A stretch of 64,000 nt of DNA from Paucibacter sp. KCTC 42545 (lineage in GTDB: Bacteria; Pseudomonadota; Gammaproteobacteria; Burkholderiales; Burkholderiaceae_C), in assembly GCF_001477625.1 (NCBI RefSeq), contig NZ_CP013692.1, positions 310,001 through 374,000 on the forward strand, given 5' to 3'. Position 1 is the first letter of the stretch. Each line of letters starts with the position of its first letter. This document shows positions 10,242-18,152 of the stretch, one piece after another. Under the pieces are notes generated by a model, which saw nothing but the letters and a program-made list of their open reading frames with translations, was not told where the DNA came from and ran no database searches. The translations under genes were made by a program, and so were the position numbers.

Positions 10242-10866
10242 TCCACTCTCTGCCGCTACACCCGCTGCTGGTAATGCCGCTGCTGGTAATGCCGCTGCTG
10301 GTAATGCCGCTGGCGCCCCGCTGGCCGCACCCCAAGAGCAGCCCTTGCTGCTGATCGTCGAAGACGACGATGCCTTTGCCCGCACCCTGATCCGCTCCTT
10401 CGAGCGGCGCGGTTATCGGGTGCTGCGCGCTGCTGATCTGGCCCAGATGCAGGCCTTGCTGGCCCAGCACAAGCCGGGATTCGCGGTGGTGGACCTCAAG
10501 CTGGCCAGTGGCGACTCCGGCCTGGCCTGCGTGCAAGCCCTGCATGGCCACAACCCGCAGATGCTGATCGTGGTGCTGACCGGCTACGCCAGCATTGCCA
10601 CCGCCGTGGAGGCCATCAAGCTCGGCGCCCGCCATTACCTCGCCAAGCCCGCCAATACCGATGACATCGAGGCCGCCTTTGCGCGCGCCCAAGGGGATGT
10701 GGAGGTAGAACTGACCGAGCGCACCACCTCCATCAAAACGCTGGAGTGGGAGCACATCCACGAGACCCTGGCCGCCACCGGCTTCAATATCTCGGAAGCA
10801 GCCCGCCGCCTGGGCCTGCATCGCCGTACCCTGGCGCGTAAGCTTGAAAAGCAGCGGGTTAAGTGA
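10234..10866 (+). CDS. regA: Response regulator, RegA/PrrA/ActR type
   Basis: The cognate regulator: a receiver domain with acidic pocket EDDD, phospho-acceptor Asp in VVDLKLASGDSG, LTGYAS and the conserved Lys (YLAKP), then a short linker and a Fis-type helix-turn-helix (ISEAARRLGLHRRTLARKL). An N-terminal extension contains three AAGNA repeats not expected in RegA. The ATG at 10234 overlaps regB by 8 bp. A GTG at 10219 would add five residues and has a GAG upstream, so the start is uncertain. RegA orthologues control oxidases, photosynthesis and carbon fixation genes. Confidence 0.9.
   Translation: MPDPLSAATPAAGNAAAGNAAAGNAAGAPLAAPQEQPLLLIVEDDDAFARTLIRSFERRGYRVLRAADLAQMQALLAQHKPGFAVVDLKLASGDSGLACVQALHGHNPQMLIVVLTGYASIATAVEAIKLGARHYLAKPANTDDIEAAFARAQGDVEVELTERTTSIKTLEWEHIHETLAATGFNISEAARRLGLHRRTLARKLEKQRVK
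10264..10308 (+). repeat. Three perfect 15-bp tandem repeats in regA
   Basis: GCTGCTGGTAATGCC occurs three times without interruption and codes Ala-Ala-Gly-Asn-Ala each time. It lies before the receiver domain, so copy-number changes would alter only a disordered tail. Confidence 0.95.
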
Positions 10867-11324
10867 TGGGCTTGGCCCCATCGGATTGAACGTTAGCCGT
10901 GCGTCTCGCTCAAGGTTTTGTGTGAATTGCGCTGGCGCCAGGGGCGGCCGACCTTGAATACAGCGATGCTTGCCATGTGCGCCGGCCTTCCGCGCGGCAT
11001 TTGTGTTGCTCTGGCGCTCCTGGCTTATGGGCGTTTAGCGGCCACAAATCTGGCCGCTTTGCCGAAGCACGCACAATGCGCGCATCGAATCTTGGCCTGC
11101 CATGAGTAAATCCGCCCACCGCTTGCACGAAATCGATCTGTTGCCTGGCATCGCCCTAGCATGGTCGCTGCTCTTCCGCTTCCTGACGCGCGCGCCGCAA
11201 GCGGGCTGGATGAGCCATGTGGATGCCACCCAGGCGGTGGCAGCAATGCGTGCCCGTGGCCTCGCAAAGGCCAGCCGTGCCTGATCGCCAGTCGCCCCAG
11301 CCGCCCCCGCCTCCCGTTTTGCCC
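10867..11324. other. 458-bp region before gspA, no supported gene
   Basis: It holds a short GATGGG/CCCATC hairpin just after regA (about 10869-10886) and a perfect 8-bp inverted repeat AGCGGCCA/TGGCCGCT (11037-11058). Neither has a T-run. A 60-codon frame at 11102-11284 has no recognisable family or ribosome site. The region probably carries the gspAB promoter, but no clear -35/-10 pair stands out. Confidence 0.45.
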
Positions 11325-13082
11325 ATGTACGCCCAATTTTTCGGCCTCAAACAAGAACCGTTTTCCATCGCGCCCGACCCGCACTACCTCTTCATGAGCG
11401 AGCGGCATCGCGAGGCTTTGGCGCATCTGCTTTACGGCCTGCGCGGTGGCGGGGGCTTTGTGCTGCTGACCGGGGAGATTGGCGCGGGGAAGACCACGGT
11501 GTGCCGCTGCTTCCTCGAGCAGATTCCGAAGAAGTGCAATGTGGCCTATGTCTTCAACCCCAAGCTGACGGCGCTGGAGTTGCTGCAGACCATTGCCGAG
11601 GAGTTCCACATCCGGCCGCGCGACAGTGCTCCCGCCGCAGGGGAGGGCATCAAGCAACTGGTCGATGCCATCAACGAGTTTTTGCTGCGCACCCATGCGG
11701 TCGGCATGAACAATGTCTTGATCATCGACGAGGCCCAGCTGCTGTCCACCGAGGTGCTGGAGCAGCTGCGCCTGTTGACCAATCTGGAAACCCGCGAGCG
11801 CAAGCTGCTGCAAATCATCCTGATCGGCCAGCCCGAGTTGCGCGGCATGCTGGCCGCGCCCGAACTGGAACAGCTGGCGCAGCGGGTGATCGCGCGCTTC
11901 CATCTGCCGGCCTTGTCGGCCGCCGAGACGGGGCAATACATCAAGCACCGCCTGACCGTGGCCGGCCTGCGCGGCAGCTCGCCGTTTGAGGGCAAGCTGC
12001 GTGAGCGGATTCACCAGCTTTCGCGCGGCGTGCCACGGCGCATCAATTTGCTCTGCGACCGCGCCTTGCTGGGGGCCTATTCACAGGGCCAGAGCAAGGT
12101 CAGTGTGACCACGCTGAACCGGGCTGCCGAGGAGGTGTTTGGTGGCGAGGCCGCTGCGTTTACCTCAGGTTCAGCGGCAGCAGGGCAGCAGCTGCCTCAG
12201 CGCCTCTGGATGGCGGTGGGCCTGCTGGTCTTGGCGACGGTGCTGGTCGTGCTGTGGCTACGCGCCCAAACTGCGGCCGAACCCAAGCCGGCCGCACCCG
12301 TGGTGCACAAGGCCGTGGCGGCATCCTCGCCGCTCGCGGCAGCCAGCGCAGTGCCTCGCCTGGTAGCCGCCAGCGCGCCAGCCGTCTCGGCCGCTTCCGC
12401 ACCGGCTTCAGCCGTGGCCTTGGCGTCAACCAGTCCGACGACGCCTGCCGCGCCCCTGCAAGCCGGGGAAGCTTGGCAGGCCTTGGGCCGCCTATGGCAG
12501 TTTGAGGGTGACTTGCGCGAGGCCAGCGATCCCTGCGCCGCTTTGCAAGCCGCGCAGCTGCAATGCTTTTACAGCCGCGACGGCGGCCTGGCCTTGCTGC
12601 GCTTGCTGGGCCGGCCAAGCTTGCTAAGTCTGGCCGCGGATGCCGGGCAAGCGCCGCGTTATGCCTTGCTGCTGAGCCTGGGCTCACAAACGGCCACGCT
12701 GCAGATGGCGGGCGGCATCACGCAGCGGATCAGCCTGATTCAGCTCAGCCGCATCTGGCGGGGCGAGTTCATCACCTTGTGGCGCGCCCCGGCCAGCCTG
12801 GACGGGGCTGCGGCCAGCTTCAACGGCAATAGCGCCGCACTCACTTGGTTGGATCAGCAGCTCAGCCAAGCCTTGGGCGAGGCACCGCGTGAGCTGTCGG
12901 CCAAGGCTGGCGGCAAAGCCAATGCGCCCGCCGTCCAGCGCTTGGACGCTGCCTTGCGCGCCAAGGTGGCACGCTTCCAGCGCAGCCAGGGCTTGCCCAG
13001 CGATGGTTGGCCCGGTCCGATCACTGTGATGCAACTGAACAGGGTCGGCGCCGTGCCCGAGCCGCAATTGCAAGGGCCGTAA
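11325..13082 (+). CDS. gspA: GspA/ExeA-type secretion ATPase with peptidoglycan-binding domain
   Basis: A 585-residue inner-membrane AAA ATPase that, with GspB, helps place the type II secretin in the outer membrane by remodelling peptidoglycan. The N-terminal ATPase has Walker A (TGEIGAGKTTVCR), Walker B (NVLIIDEAQLL) and the ExeA start MYAQFFGLKQEPFSIAPDP. A membrane helix (MAVGLLVLATVLVVLWL) and an Ala/Pro-rich linker follow. The C-terminus has a peptidoglycan-binding repeat (KVARFQRSQGLPSDGWPGP). The start fits the family; a longer in-frame N-terminus would be atypical. gspB follows after 58 bp; the gspC-N core is not in the window. Confidence 0.92.
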   Translation: MYAQFFGLKQEPFSIAPDPHYLFMSERHREALAHLLYGLRGGGGFVLLTGEIGAGKTTVCRCFLEQIPKKCNVAYVFNPKLTALELLQTIAEEFHIRPRDSAPAAGEGIKQLVDAINEFLLRTHAVGMNNVLIIDEAQLLSTEVLEQLRLLTNLETRERKLLQIILIGQPELRGMLAAPELEQLAQRVIARFHLPALSAAETGQYIKHRLTVAGLRGSSPFEGKLRERIHQLSRGVPRRINLLCDRALLGAYSQGQSKVSVTTLNRAAEEVFGGEAAAFTSGSAAAGQQLPQRLWMAVGLLVLATVLVVLWLRAQTAAEPKPAAPVVHKAVAASSPLAAASAVPRLVAASAPAVSAASAPASAVALASTSPTTPAAPLQAGEAWQALGRLWQFEGDLREASDPCAALQAAQLQCFYSRDGGLALLRLLGRPSLLSLAADAGQAPRYALLLSLGSQTATLQMAGGITQRISLIQLSRIWRGEFITLWRAPASLDGAAASFNGNSAALTWLDQQLSQALGEAPRELSAKAGGKANAPAVQRLDAALRAKVARFQRSQGLPSDGWPGPITVMQLNRVGAVPEPQLQGP

Positions 13083-13140
13083 GGCACTCGCCCACGAACG
13101 AACTGTCTATCGATCGAACGAACGAGCGACCCATTTAGCC

Positions 13141-13998
13141 ATGTCCTACATCCTTGATGCCTTGCGGCGCGCCGAGTCAGAACGCGAGCGTGAACGCAGC
13201 GCGGTGCCCACCTTGCACGCCCAGACCGTCGGCGCCCATTTGAACCAGCAGGACGATGAGGAGGCCAGCTCGGCCGGCCTGGCACGCTGGCGCTTGGCCG
13301 CGGCAGCTGTGCTGGCATTGGGGGCGCTGGCCTTGTTGGGCTTTGGGCTGCGCAGCTGGTTGAGCGCGCCGCCACCCCAGCCGGCGCCGGCGCCCTTGGT
13401 GGCTGCCGGCAATGCGGCGATGCCAAGCGCGAACATGGCGCCAGCCGTTCCAGTCTCGCCTGCCGTGGCGTCGTCGATGCCGGCCGACAGCGTGCCAGAG
13501 CCATCGCCTCAAATTACCCCCCAGCCTTCAGCTGCTGCAGCGCCAACGGTGCTTGCTGCAATACCGCCGCAGACCACCGTGCTGCCGCCGCAAGCCCGCA
13601 ATTTGCCCGCCGCAGCAGCGCCATTCCCTGCACCCGTGCTGGCTCAGCCAACGGTGATCCCACCCGTGGCCACAGCGCCAATCCAAACCAAGCCCCAGCC
13701 GGTCAGCGCCAAGCCAGCGCCGCCCAGCAGCCCGGTCCTTGCACCAGCCCAAATGCCCGCAGCCAATGCCGCGCCGCCGGCCCTGGCCAGCTTGCCTGAA
13801 TCGCTTCGGCGAGAATTGCCGCCCCTGGTGGCGGGCGGGGCCATGTATTCCGACACGCCCGCCAATCGCATGCTCATCATTAACGGCCAGCTTTGGCATG
13901 AGGGCGACAAAGTGACGCCGGATGTGACGCTGGAGCAAATCAAGCTCAAGGGCGCGGTCCTGTCCTACAAGGGCCAACGTTTTTCCATTAATTTCTGA
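13141..13998 (+). CDS. gspB: GspB/ExeB-type general secretion pathway protein
   Basis: A 285-residue partner of GspA. It has the family start MSYILDALRRAESERERER, one membrane helix (LAAAAVLALGALALLGFGL), a ~130-residue Pro/Ala-rich periplasmic linker and the T2SS GspB C-terminal domain (YSDTPANRMLIINGQLWHEG, ending YKGQRFSINF). The GspA-GspB complex spans the periplasm to assist secretin assembly. The LysE-type gene follows after only 2 bp. Confidence 0.92.
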   Translation: MSYILDALRRAESERERERSAVPTLHAQTVGAHLNQQDDEEASSAGLARWRLAAAAVLALGALALLGFGLRSWLSAPPPQPAPAPLVAAGNAAMPSANMAPAVPVSPAVASSMPADSVPEPSPQITPQPSAAAAPTVLAAIPPQTTVLPPQARNLPAAAAPFPAPVLAQPTVIPPVATAPIQTKPQPVSAKPAPPSSPVLAPAQMPAANAAPPALASLPESLRRELPPLVAGGAMYSDTPANRMLIINGQLWHEGDKVTPDVTLEQIKLKGAVLSYKGQRFSINF

Positions 13999-14000
13999 CC

Positions 14001-14627
14001 ATGTTGCCCATCGATACCGCTGTGACTTTTTTCGGCCTTGCCCTGGCGCTGGGCTTCACCCCCGGGCCGGATAACTTGTTTGTGCTGATGCAGTCGGCCA
14101 CGCAGGGTCGGCGCGCCGGCATGTTTGTGGTGCTGGGCTTGTGCACTGGTTTGCTGGTGCACACGGCGGCGATTGCGCTGGGCTTGGCCGCGATGTTTGC
14201 GGCGTCACCGCTGGCCTTCACGCTGCTGAAGTTTGCCGGTGCGGCTTATCTGGCTTACCTGGCCTGGCAGGTGCTGCGCGCCCCGGTCGGCCCTTTGGCC
14301 GAAGCCAGCCAAGTGCAGGCAAGCCCTGGCACCATGTACCGGCGCGGGGTGGTGATGAATTTGAGCAACCCCAAGGTGGTGTTCTTCTTCCTGGCGCTGC
14401 TGCCGCAGTTTGTGGATGCCGCACGCGGCCCGGTGGCCGGGCAGATCGTGCAACTGGGCTTGCTCTTCATGCTTAGCACCTTGATCTCCTTCGGTGCCAT
14501 CACTTGGTTTGCCGGTTCGGTGCGCGGCTTGCTCAAGCGCTCGCTCAAGGCACAGCGGGCCTTGAATCGGCTGGCCGGCGTGGTGTTCATCGGCCTGGCG
14601 GCGCGCCTGCTGATGGCACAGCGTTGA
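14001..14627 (+). CDS. LysE/RhtB family amino-acid exporter
   Basis: A 208-residue inner-membrane protein with about six segments and the family signature GFTPGPDNLFVLMQSATQGRR near residue 20, plus NLSNPKVVFFFLALLPQFV in the middle. These proteins export amino acids such as homoserine, threonine or lysine; the substrate here is not predictable. It starts 2 bp after gspB, so it is probably co-transcribed although unrelated in function. Confidence 0.92.
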   Translation: MLPIDTAVTFFGLALALGFTPGPDNLFVLMQSATQGRRAGMFVVLGLCTGLLVHTAAIALGLAAMFAASPLAFTLLKFAGAAYLAYLAWQVLRAPVGPLAEASQVQASPGTMYRRGVVMNLSNPKVVFFFLALLPQFVDAARGPVAGQIVQLGLLFMLSTLISFGAITWFAGSVRGLLKRSLKAQRALNRLAGVVFIGLAARLLMAQR

Positions 14628-14653
14628 GCTGAATCGAGCCAAGCCGCAAAGCT

Positions 14654-15550
14654 TTAGCTCCCGGATTCGACGGGATAGCGCAGCAAGGCCTGGCCCATGC
14701 GAATGCGCTCGCCGTTGGCGATGCCCGGACACAGCTCAAAGCCCTTGGGCGCAAACACGATGATGGTGGAGCCATGCTGGAACCAGCCCATTTCTTCGCC
14801 CTTGCGCAGGCGGGCTTCGCAAGGCAATTCATTGGCGCCGCGGTAGCCCAGGTGCAGCAATAGATTCAAAAAGTGCAGGCGCAGGCTGGCCACCAAGATG
14901 GCAGCCACCGGCACGATCGCAATCGCCTGGCCCATGGCCGGCCCGCTGCTGATGCGGGCGCGTAGCACCGCGCGCTCATTGCGGCAGAACAGGCGCTCGA
15001 CCCGCTGCAGCGCGATCGGATTGACGTTCCAGGTATCGCCGGCGATGTGGGTCACATGCTCCACCACACAGTCCTGCGGGGCGTGGAAGCGGTGGTACAT
15101 GGCCGAGGTCAGGCGCAGGGTGACGAAGCTGCCGTCCTGAAAAGCGCTGGTGTCCTGGCTGGGGCCGAACAGGTCCTGCATCGCGTAAGGGAAGCCCTTG
15201 GCCTGAAAGAGTTGGCGGCCCGCCACCGGCCCGCAGGCGCCGACGATGGCGTCGCATGGGCTGGTCAAGATCTCTGGCGCCATCTCGATCTGGCGCGCGC
15301 CGGGCTGTAGTTCGCGGGTGAAGCAGTCGTGCAGGCTGGCGAAGCGCTGCTGCTTGGCGTCGCTCAGGTCAAGGTCGGTGAACAAGCGCCACACGGCGAT
15401 GGACAGGCGGCAGACCAGCGGGTTGCGAATCTGGCTAAAGCGTCCCATCAGCTTGGTCAGGGCGATGCGCGGAATGCGGTTGGTGAGCAAGAAGTTGAGG
15501 TCCTCTTGCAGAAAGAGCTGGCGCAGGGCGCGGGTGCTGGTTTTCATCAT
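14654..15550 (-). CDS. psd: Phosphatidylserine decarboxylase proenzyme
   Basis: Makes phosphatidylethanolamine from phosphatidylserine at the inner membrane. The 298-residue proenzyme contains the self-cleavage motif HGST (Ser near residue 261), which becomes the pyruvoyl group of the small subunit, and family motifs MYHRFHAP and GDTWNVNPIAL. There are two adjacent ATG codons (15550 and 15547). The first is used here, since longer in-frame starts would run into the divergent gene. It shares a 61-bp promoter gap with the PLP-enzyme gene. Confidence 0.93.
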   Translation of the reverse strand: MMKTSTRALRQLFLQEDLNFLLTNRIPRIALTKLMGRFSQIRNPLVCRLSIAVWRLFTDLDLSDAKQQRFASLHDCFTRELQPGARQIEMAPEILTSPCDAIVGACGPVAGRQLFQAKGFPYAMQDLFGPSQDTSAFQDGSFVTLRLTSAMYHRFHAPQDCVVEHVTHIAGDTWNVNPIALQRVERLFCRNERAVLRARISSGPAMGQAIAIVPVAAILVASLRLHFLNLLLHLGYRGANELPCEARLRKGEEMGWFQHGSTIIVFAPKGFELCPGIANGERIRMGQALLRYPVESGS

Positions 15551-15611
15551 CTTGTCAATCTCGGCGGTTAGATATTGGGGCTTGGACAACGGCAGGCCGT
15601 ATCGGCAACTC

Positions 15612-17291
15612 ATGGACGACACTCTCTTCGCATCGACATTCACGCTTTCCGCGCTGGCCTTGGCCGCCGCGGTGGCCTTGTTGCCCAAGGCCAGGGCGCG
15701 GCTGCGGCTTTCGCGCGCCAAGCATCGCTCGCTGGCCGGGCATTCGCGCATGGCCAAGCGCCTGGCCTCGCTGCTGCCCGGCTATGCCTTTGATGAGGCG
15801 CAGTTCTTCGCCTCTGACGCGGCGCCCGCTGCGGTGGTGGCGCAGCGCCGCGCCGGCTTCGCGCGCTTGTGCGCCGTGCTGGGCGAGCGCCATGCCAAAA
15901 GCATTGCCATGTCGGCCGCCGCGCGCGGCAGCATCTCGGATCTGCAATTCACCGGCAGCTACCGGGTGCCGTTTCCCTACAGCCCCTATTTGCGCGAGCA
16001 CCTCAAACTCGGCAGCTTTTTGCAAGCGGCCGACGGCGTGATGCTGGAGGATCTGGACGGGCAGCGTTTCTTTGACCTGGCCGGCTCTTACGGCGTCAAT
16101 GTCTTTGGCTACGACTTCTACCGCAGCTGCGTAGACGAGGGCATGGCCCTGACCCATGCGCTGGGCCCGGTGCTCGGCGCCTATCACCCTTGCGTGCTGG
16201 AAAACGTCGAGAAGCTCAAGGCCATCTCGGGGCTGGACGAGGTGTCCTTCCATATGTCGGGCACCGAGGCGGTGATGCAGGCGGTGCGCCTGGCCCGTTA
16301 CCACACCGGGCGCCGCCATCTGGTGCGCTTTTGTGGGGCATATCACGGCTGGTGGGAGGATGTGCAGCCAGGCCCCGGCAACCCCTTGCCCCCGCGTGAG
16401 ACCTACACCTTGAAGGACATGGACGAGCGCAGCCTGAACGTGCTGCGCACCCGCCGCGACATCGCCTGCGTGCTGGTCAATCCGCTGCAAGGCTTGCATC
16501 CCAACAAGGGCGCGCCGGGGGATTCGTCCCTGCTGGACAGCGGCCGCAGCGCCGGCTTTGACCGCGCCGCCTACACAGCCTGGTTGAAGCGCTTGCGTGA
16601 GGTCTGCACCGAGCGCGGCATCGTGCTGATTTTTGACGAGGTGTTCCTGGGCTTCCGCCTGGCCAAGGGCGGCGCGCAGGACTACTTCGGCGTGCGCGCC
16701 GATATGGTCACCTACGGCAAGACCCTGGGCGGCGGGCTGCCGGTGGGCGTGGTGTGCGGGCGGGCTGATTTGATGAAGCGCTTCCGCGAGGAGCGGCCCG
16801 CTGACATCTGCTTCGCGCGCGGCACCTTCAATGCCCACCCCTATGTGATGGGGGCGATGAATGTCTTTTTGCGCCGCTTGGAGGAACCCGCTGTCCAGGC
16901 CATTTACGCCCAGGCCGATGGCCTGTGGGACGCGCGCGCCGCGCGCTTCAACCAGGTGCTGGCCGAGGCCGGTTTGCCGCTCAAAGTGGCTCATCTGCAA
17001 TCGGTCTGGACGCTCAGCTACACCCAGCCTTCGCGCCATAACTGGATGCTGCAGTTCTATTTGCGTGAACAAGGTTTGCTTTTGAGTTGGGTGGGAACGG
17101 GCCGCTTCATCTTCAGCCTCAACTACACGGATGCTGATTTCGACACCGTGCTGCAACGCTTTGTGGCTGCCGCCCGCAGCATGCAGGCCGATGGCTGGTG
17201 GTGGCAGGACAGTGGCTTGAGCAATAAGAGCATCCGCCGCGCCGTGTTGCGCGAAACCCTGGCGCGCAAGTGGCAGGAGTTGCTGGCTTGA
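15612..17291 (+). CDS. Class III PLP-dependent aminotransferase, GSA-aminomutase-like, membrane-anchored
   Basis: A 559-residue protein whose C-terminal ~420 residues follow the glutamate-1-semialdehyde aminomutase/class III aminotransferase fold: SGTEAVMQAVRLARYH (near 216), CGAYHGWW, LIFDEVFLGFR (near 339) and the PLP Lys in YGKTLGGGLPVG (near 370). The N-terminal ~110 residues are extra: a hydrophobic helix (ASTFTLSALALAAAVALLP) then a basic stretch. Length and extension argue against HemL. Its divergent pairing with psd and the nearby membrane and glycosyltransferase genes suggest a lipid or envelope substrate; this is inference. Confidence 0.85.
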   Translation: MDDTLFASTFTLSALALAAAVALLPKARARLRLSRAKHRSLAGHSRMAKRLASLLPGYAFDEAQFFASDAAPAAVVAQRRAGFARLCAVLGERHAKSIAMSAAARGSISDLQFTGSYRVPFPYSPYLREHLKLGSFLQAADGVMLEDLDGQRFFDLAGSYGVNVFGYDFYRSCVDEGMALTHALGPVLGAYHPCVLENVEKLKAISGLDEVSFHMSGTEAVMQAVRLARYHTGRRHLVRFCGAYHGWWEDVQPGPGNPLPPRETYTLKDMDERSLNVLRTRRDIACVLVNPLQGLHPNKGAPGDSSLLDSGRSAGFDRAAYTAWLKRLREVCTERGIVLIFDEVFLGFRLAKGGAQDYFGVRADMVTYGKTLGGGLPVGVVCGRADLMKRFREERPADICFARGTFNAHPYVMGAMNVFLRRLEEPAVQAIYAQADGLWDARAARFNQVLAEAGLPLKVAHLQSVWTLSYTQPSRHNWMLQFYLREQGLLLSWVGTGRFIFSLNYTDADFDTVLQRFVAAARSMQADGWWWQDSGLSNKSIRRAVLRETLARKWQELLA

Positions 17292-17319
17292 TGCGGATCT
17301 GACGCTGCGCTGAACGAGT

Positions 17320-17348
17320 GGCCCGCACGATCTGCGGGCCTTCTTTTT
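17320..17348 (+). terminator. Rho-independent terminator after the PLP-enzyme gene
   Basis: GGCCCGCA and TGCGGGCC form an 8-bp stem with a 5-nt loop, followed by TTCTTTTT. It lies 29 bp after the stop codon. Confidence 0.92.
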
Positions 17349-17402
17349 GTTGCCGGGCTGTCGGCCCCAAAAGAGGCTGAGCAGCCCGCGCCTGAATAGG
17401 CT

Positions 17403-18014
17403 TTAGGCGTGTGGCTTCACATGCCCCATCGGGTCGATCAACTCACCGCGCAGCAGATACAGCGGCGCCTTGTGATACAGATAGATGTCGTGGAAGGGGT
17501 CGGTGATGATCTTGATCGCCCAAGCCAGGCCGGTCATGAAGCTTTGCTGCACCCACAGCTGCAACACGCGGAACAGCAGGCCCGTCACACCCAGCGACAA
17601 CCAGGCGATGCCGACATCGTGGATGAAGCCTTGGAAGTCCTGAGCCGGCTCGATCAAGCCGAACAGCGAGGGCTGCAGCCACAGCACGGCCGGCAGCGCC
17701 ACCCACACCGCCAGCAGCACGATCTTGCGGCGGATGTTGTAGCCAATCTTGATTTCTTCCTTGTATTCGTCGGTGGCCTGGTTGACCTCGTCGTAGCCGC
17801 GCGGCTCGAAGAAGAAGTGCCCCGCCTGGCGGCTGGTCATGGACACACACCAGGCCAGCAAGGCGGCCATGGCCGGGTCGCTGAACAGCAGCCCGTAGCT
17901 GATCAGAAAGCAGATGGCGCTGAGCAAATGCAGGCTTTGATTGATGCGGCTGTGGTGGTAGTAGCGGTGGTCGTCCCAGCGCTGCACAGCAAGAGTGTTC
18001 AACAGTTCCTTCAC
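17403..18014 (-). CDS. Mpo1/DUF962-like membrane protein
   Basis: A 203-residue protein with about four hydrophobic segments. The N-terminal half has the pattern of DUF962/Mpo1-like proteins: HHSRINQSLHLLSAICFLISY, then RQAGHFFFEP after the second segment, with conserved His residues that in yeast Mpo1 bind iron for alpha-oxidation of 2-hydroxy fatty acids. It is longer than typical members, so the assignment is moderate. The start is GTG, with GAGG 7 nt before it. It is convergent with the PLP-enzyme gene and divergent from the glycosyltransferase gene. Confidence 0.65.
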   Translation of the reverse strand: MKELLNTLAVQRWDDHRYYHHSRINQSLHLLSAICFLISYGLLFSDPAMAALLAWCVSMTSRQAGHFFFEPRGYDEVNQATDEYKEEIKIGYNIRRKIVLLAVWVALPAVLWLQPSLFGLIEPAQDFQGFIHDVGIAWLSLGVTGLLFRVLQLWVQQSFMTGLAWAIKIITDPFHDIYLYHKAPLYLLRGELIDPMGHVKPHA

Positions 18015-18152
18015 GTTCAGACCTCGAGATGGGGGTGAATCGGCGACCCGGGCTGGGTCGGCGTGACGCGATGGTGACGAGCCCGCATGAAAATTGCGTG
18101 ACGATGGCCGACTGCGCCCCTTGTCATCGAACTGTTATGCAAGCCGGTCAGG

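Noticed and set aside
11102..11284. 60-codon gene before gspA
   Set aside because: No ribosome site, family match or context support. It overlaps the likely gspA promoter region.
15555..17156. 533-codon minus-strand frame
   Set aside because: Antisense to the PLP enzyme, with no recognisable motifs.
15612..17291. Calling the class III PLP enzyme hemL
   Set aside because: It is ~130 residues too long, has a membrane helix and lacks the usual HemL N-terminus. A lipid-related role is more likely from context.
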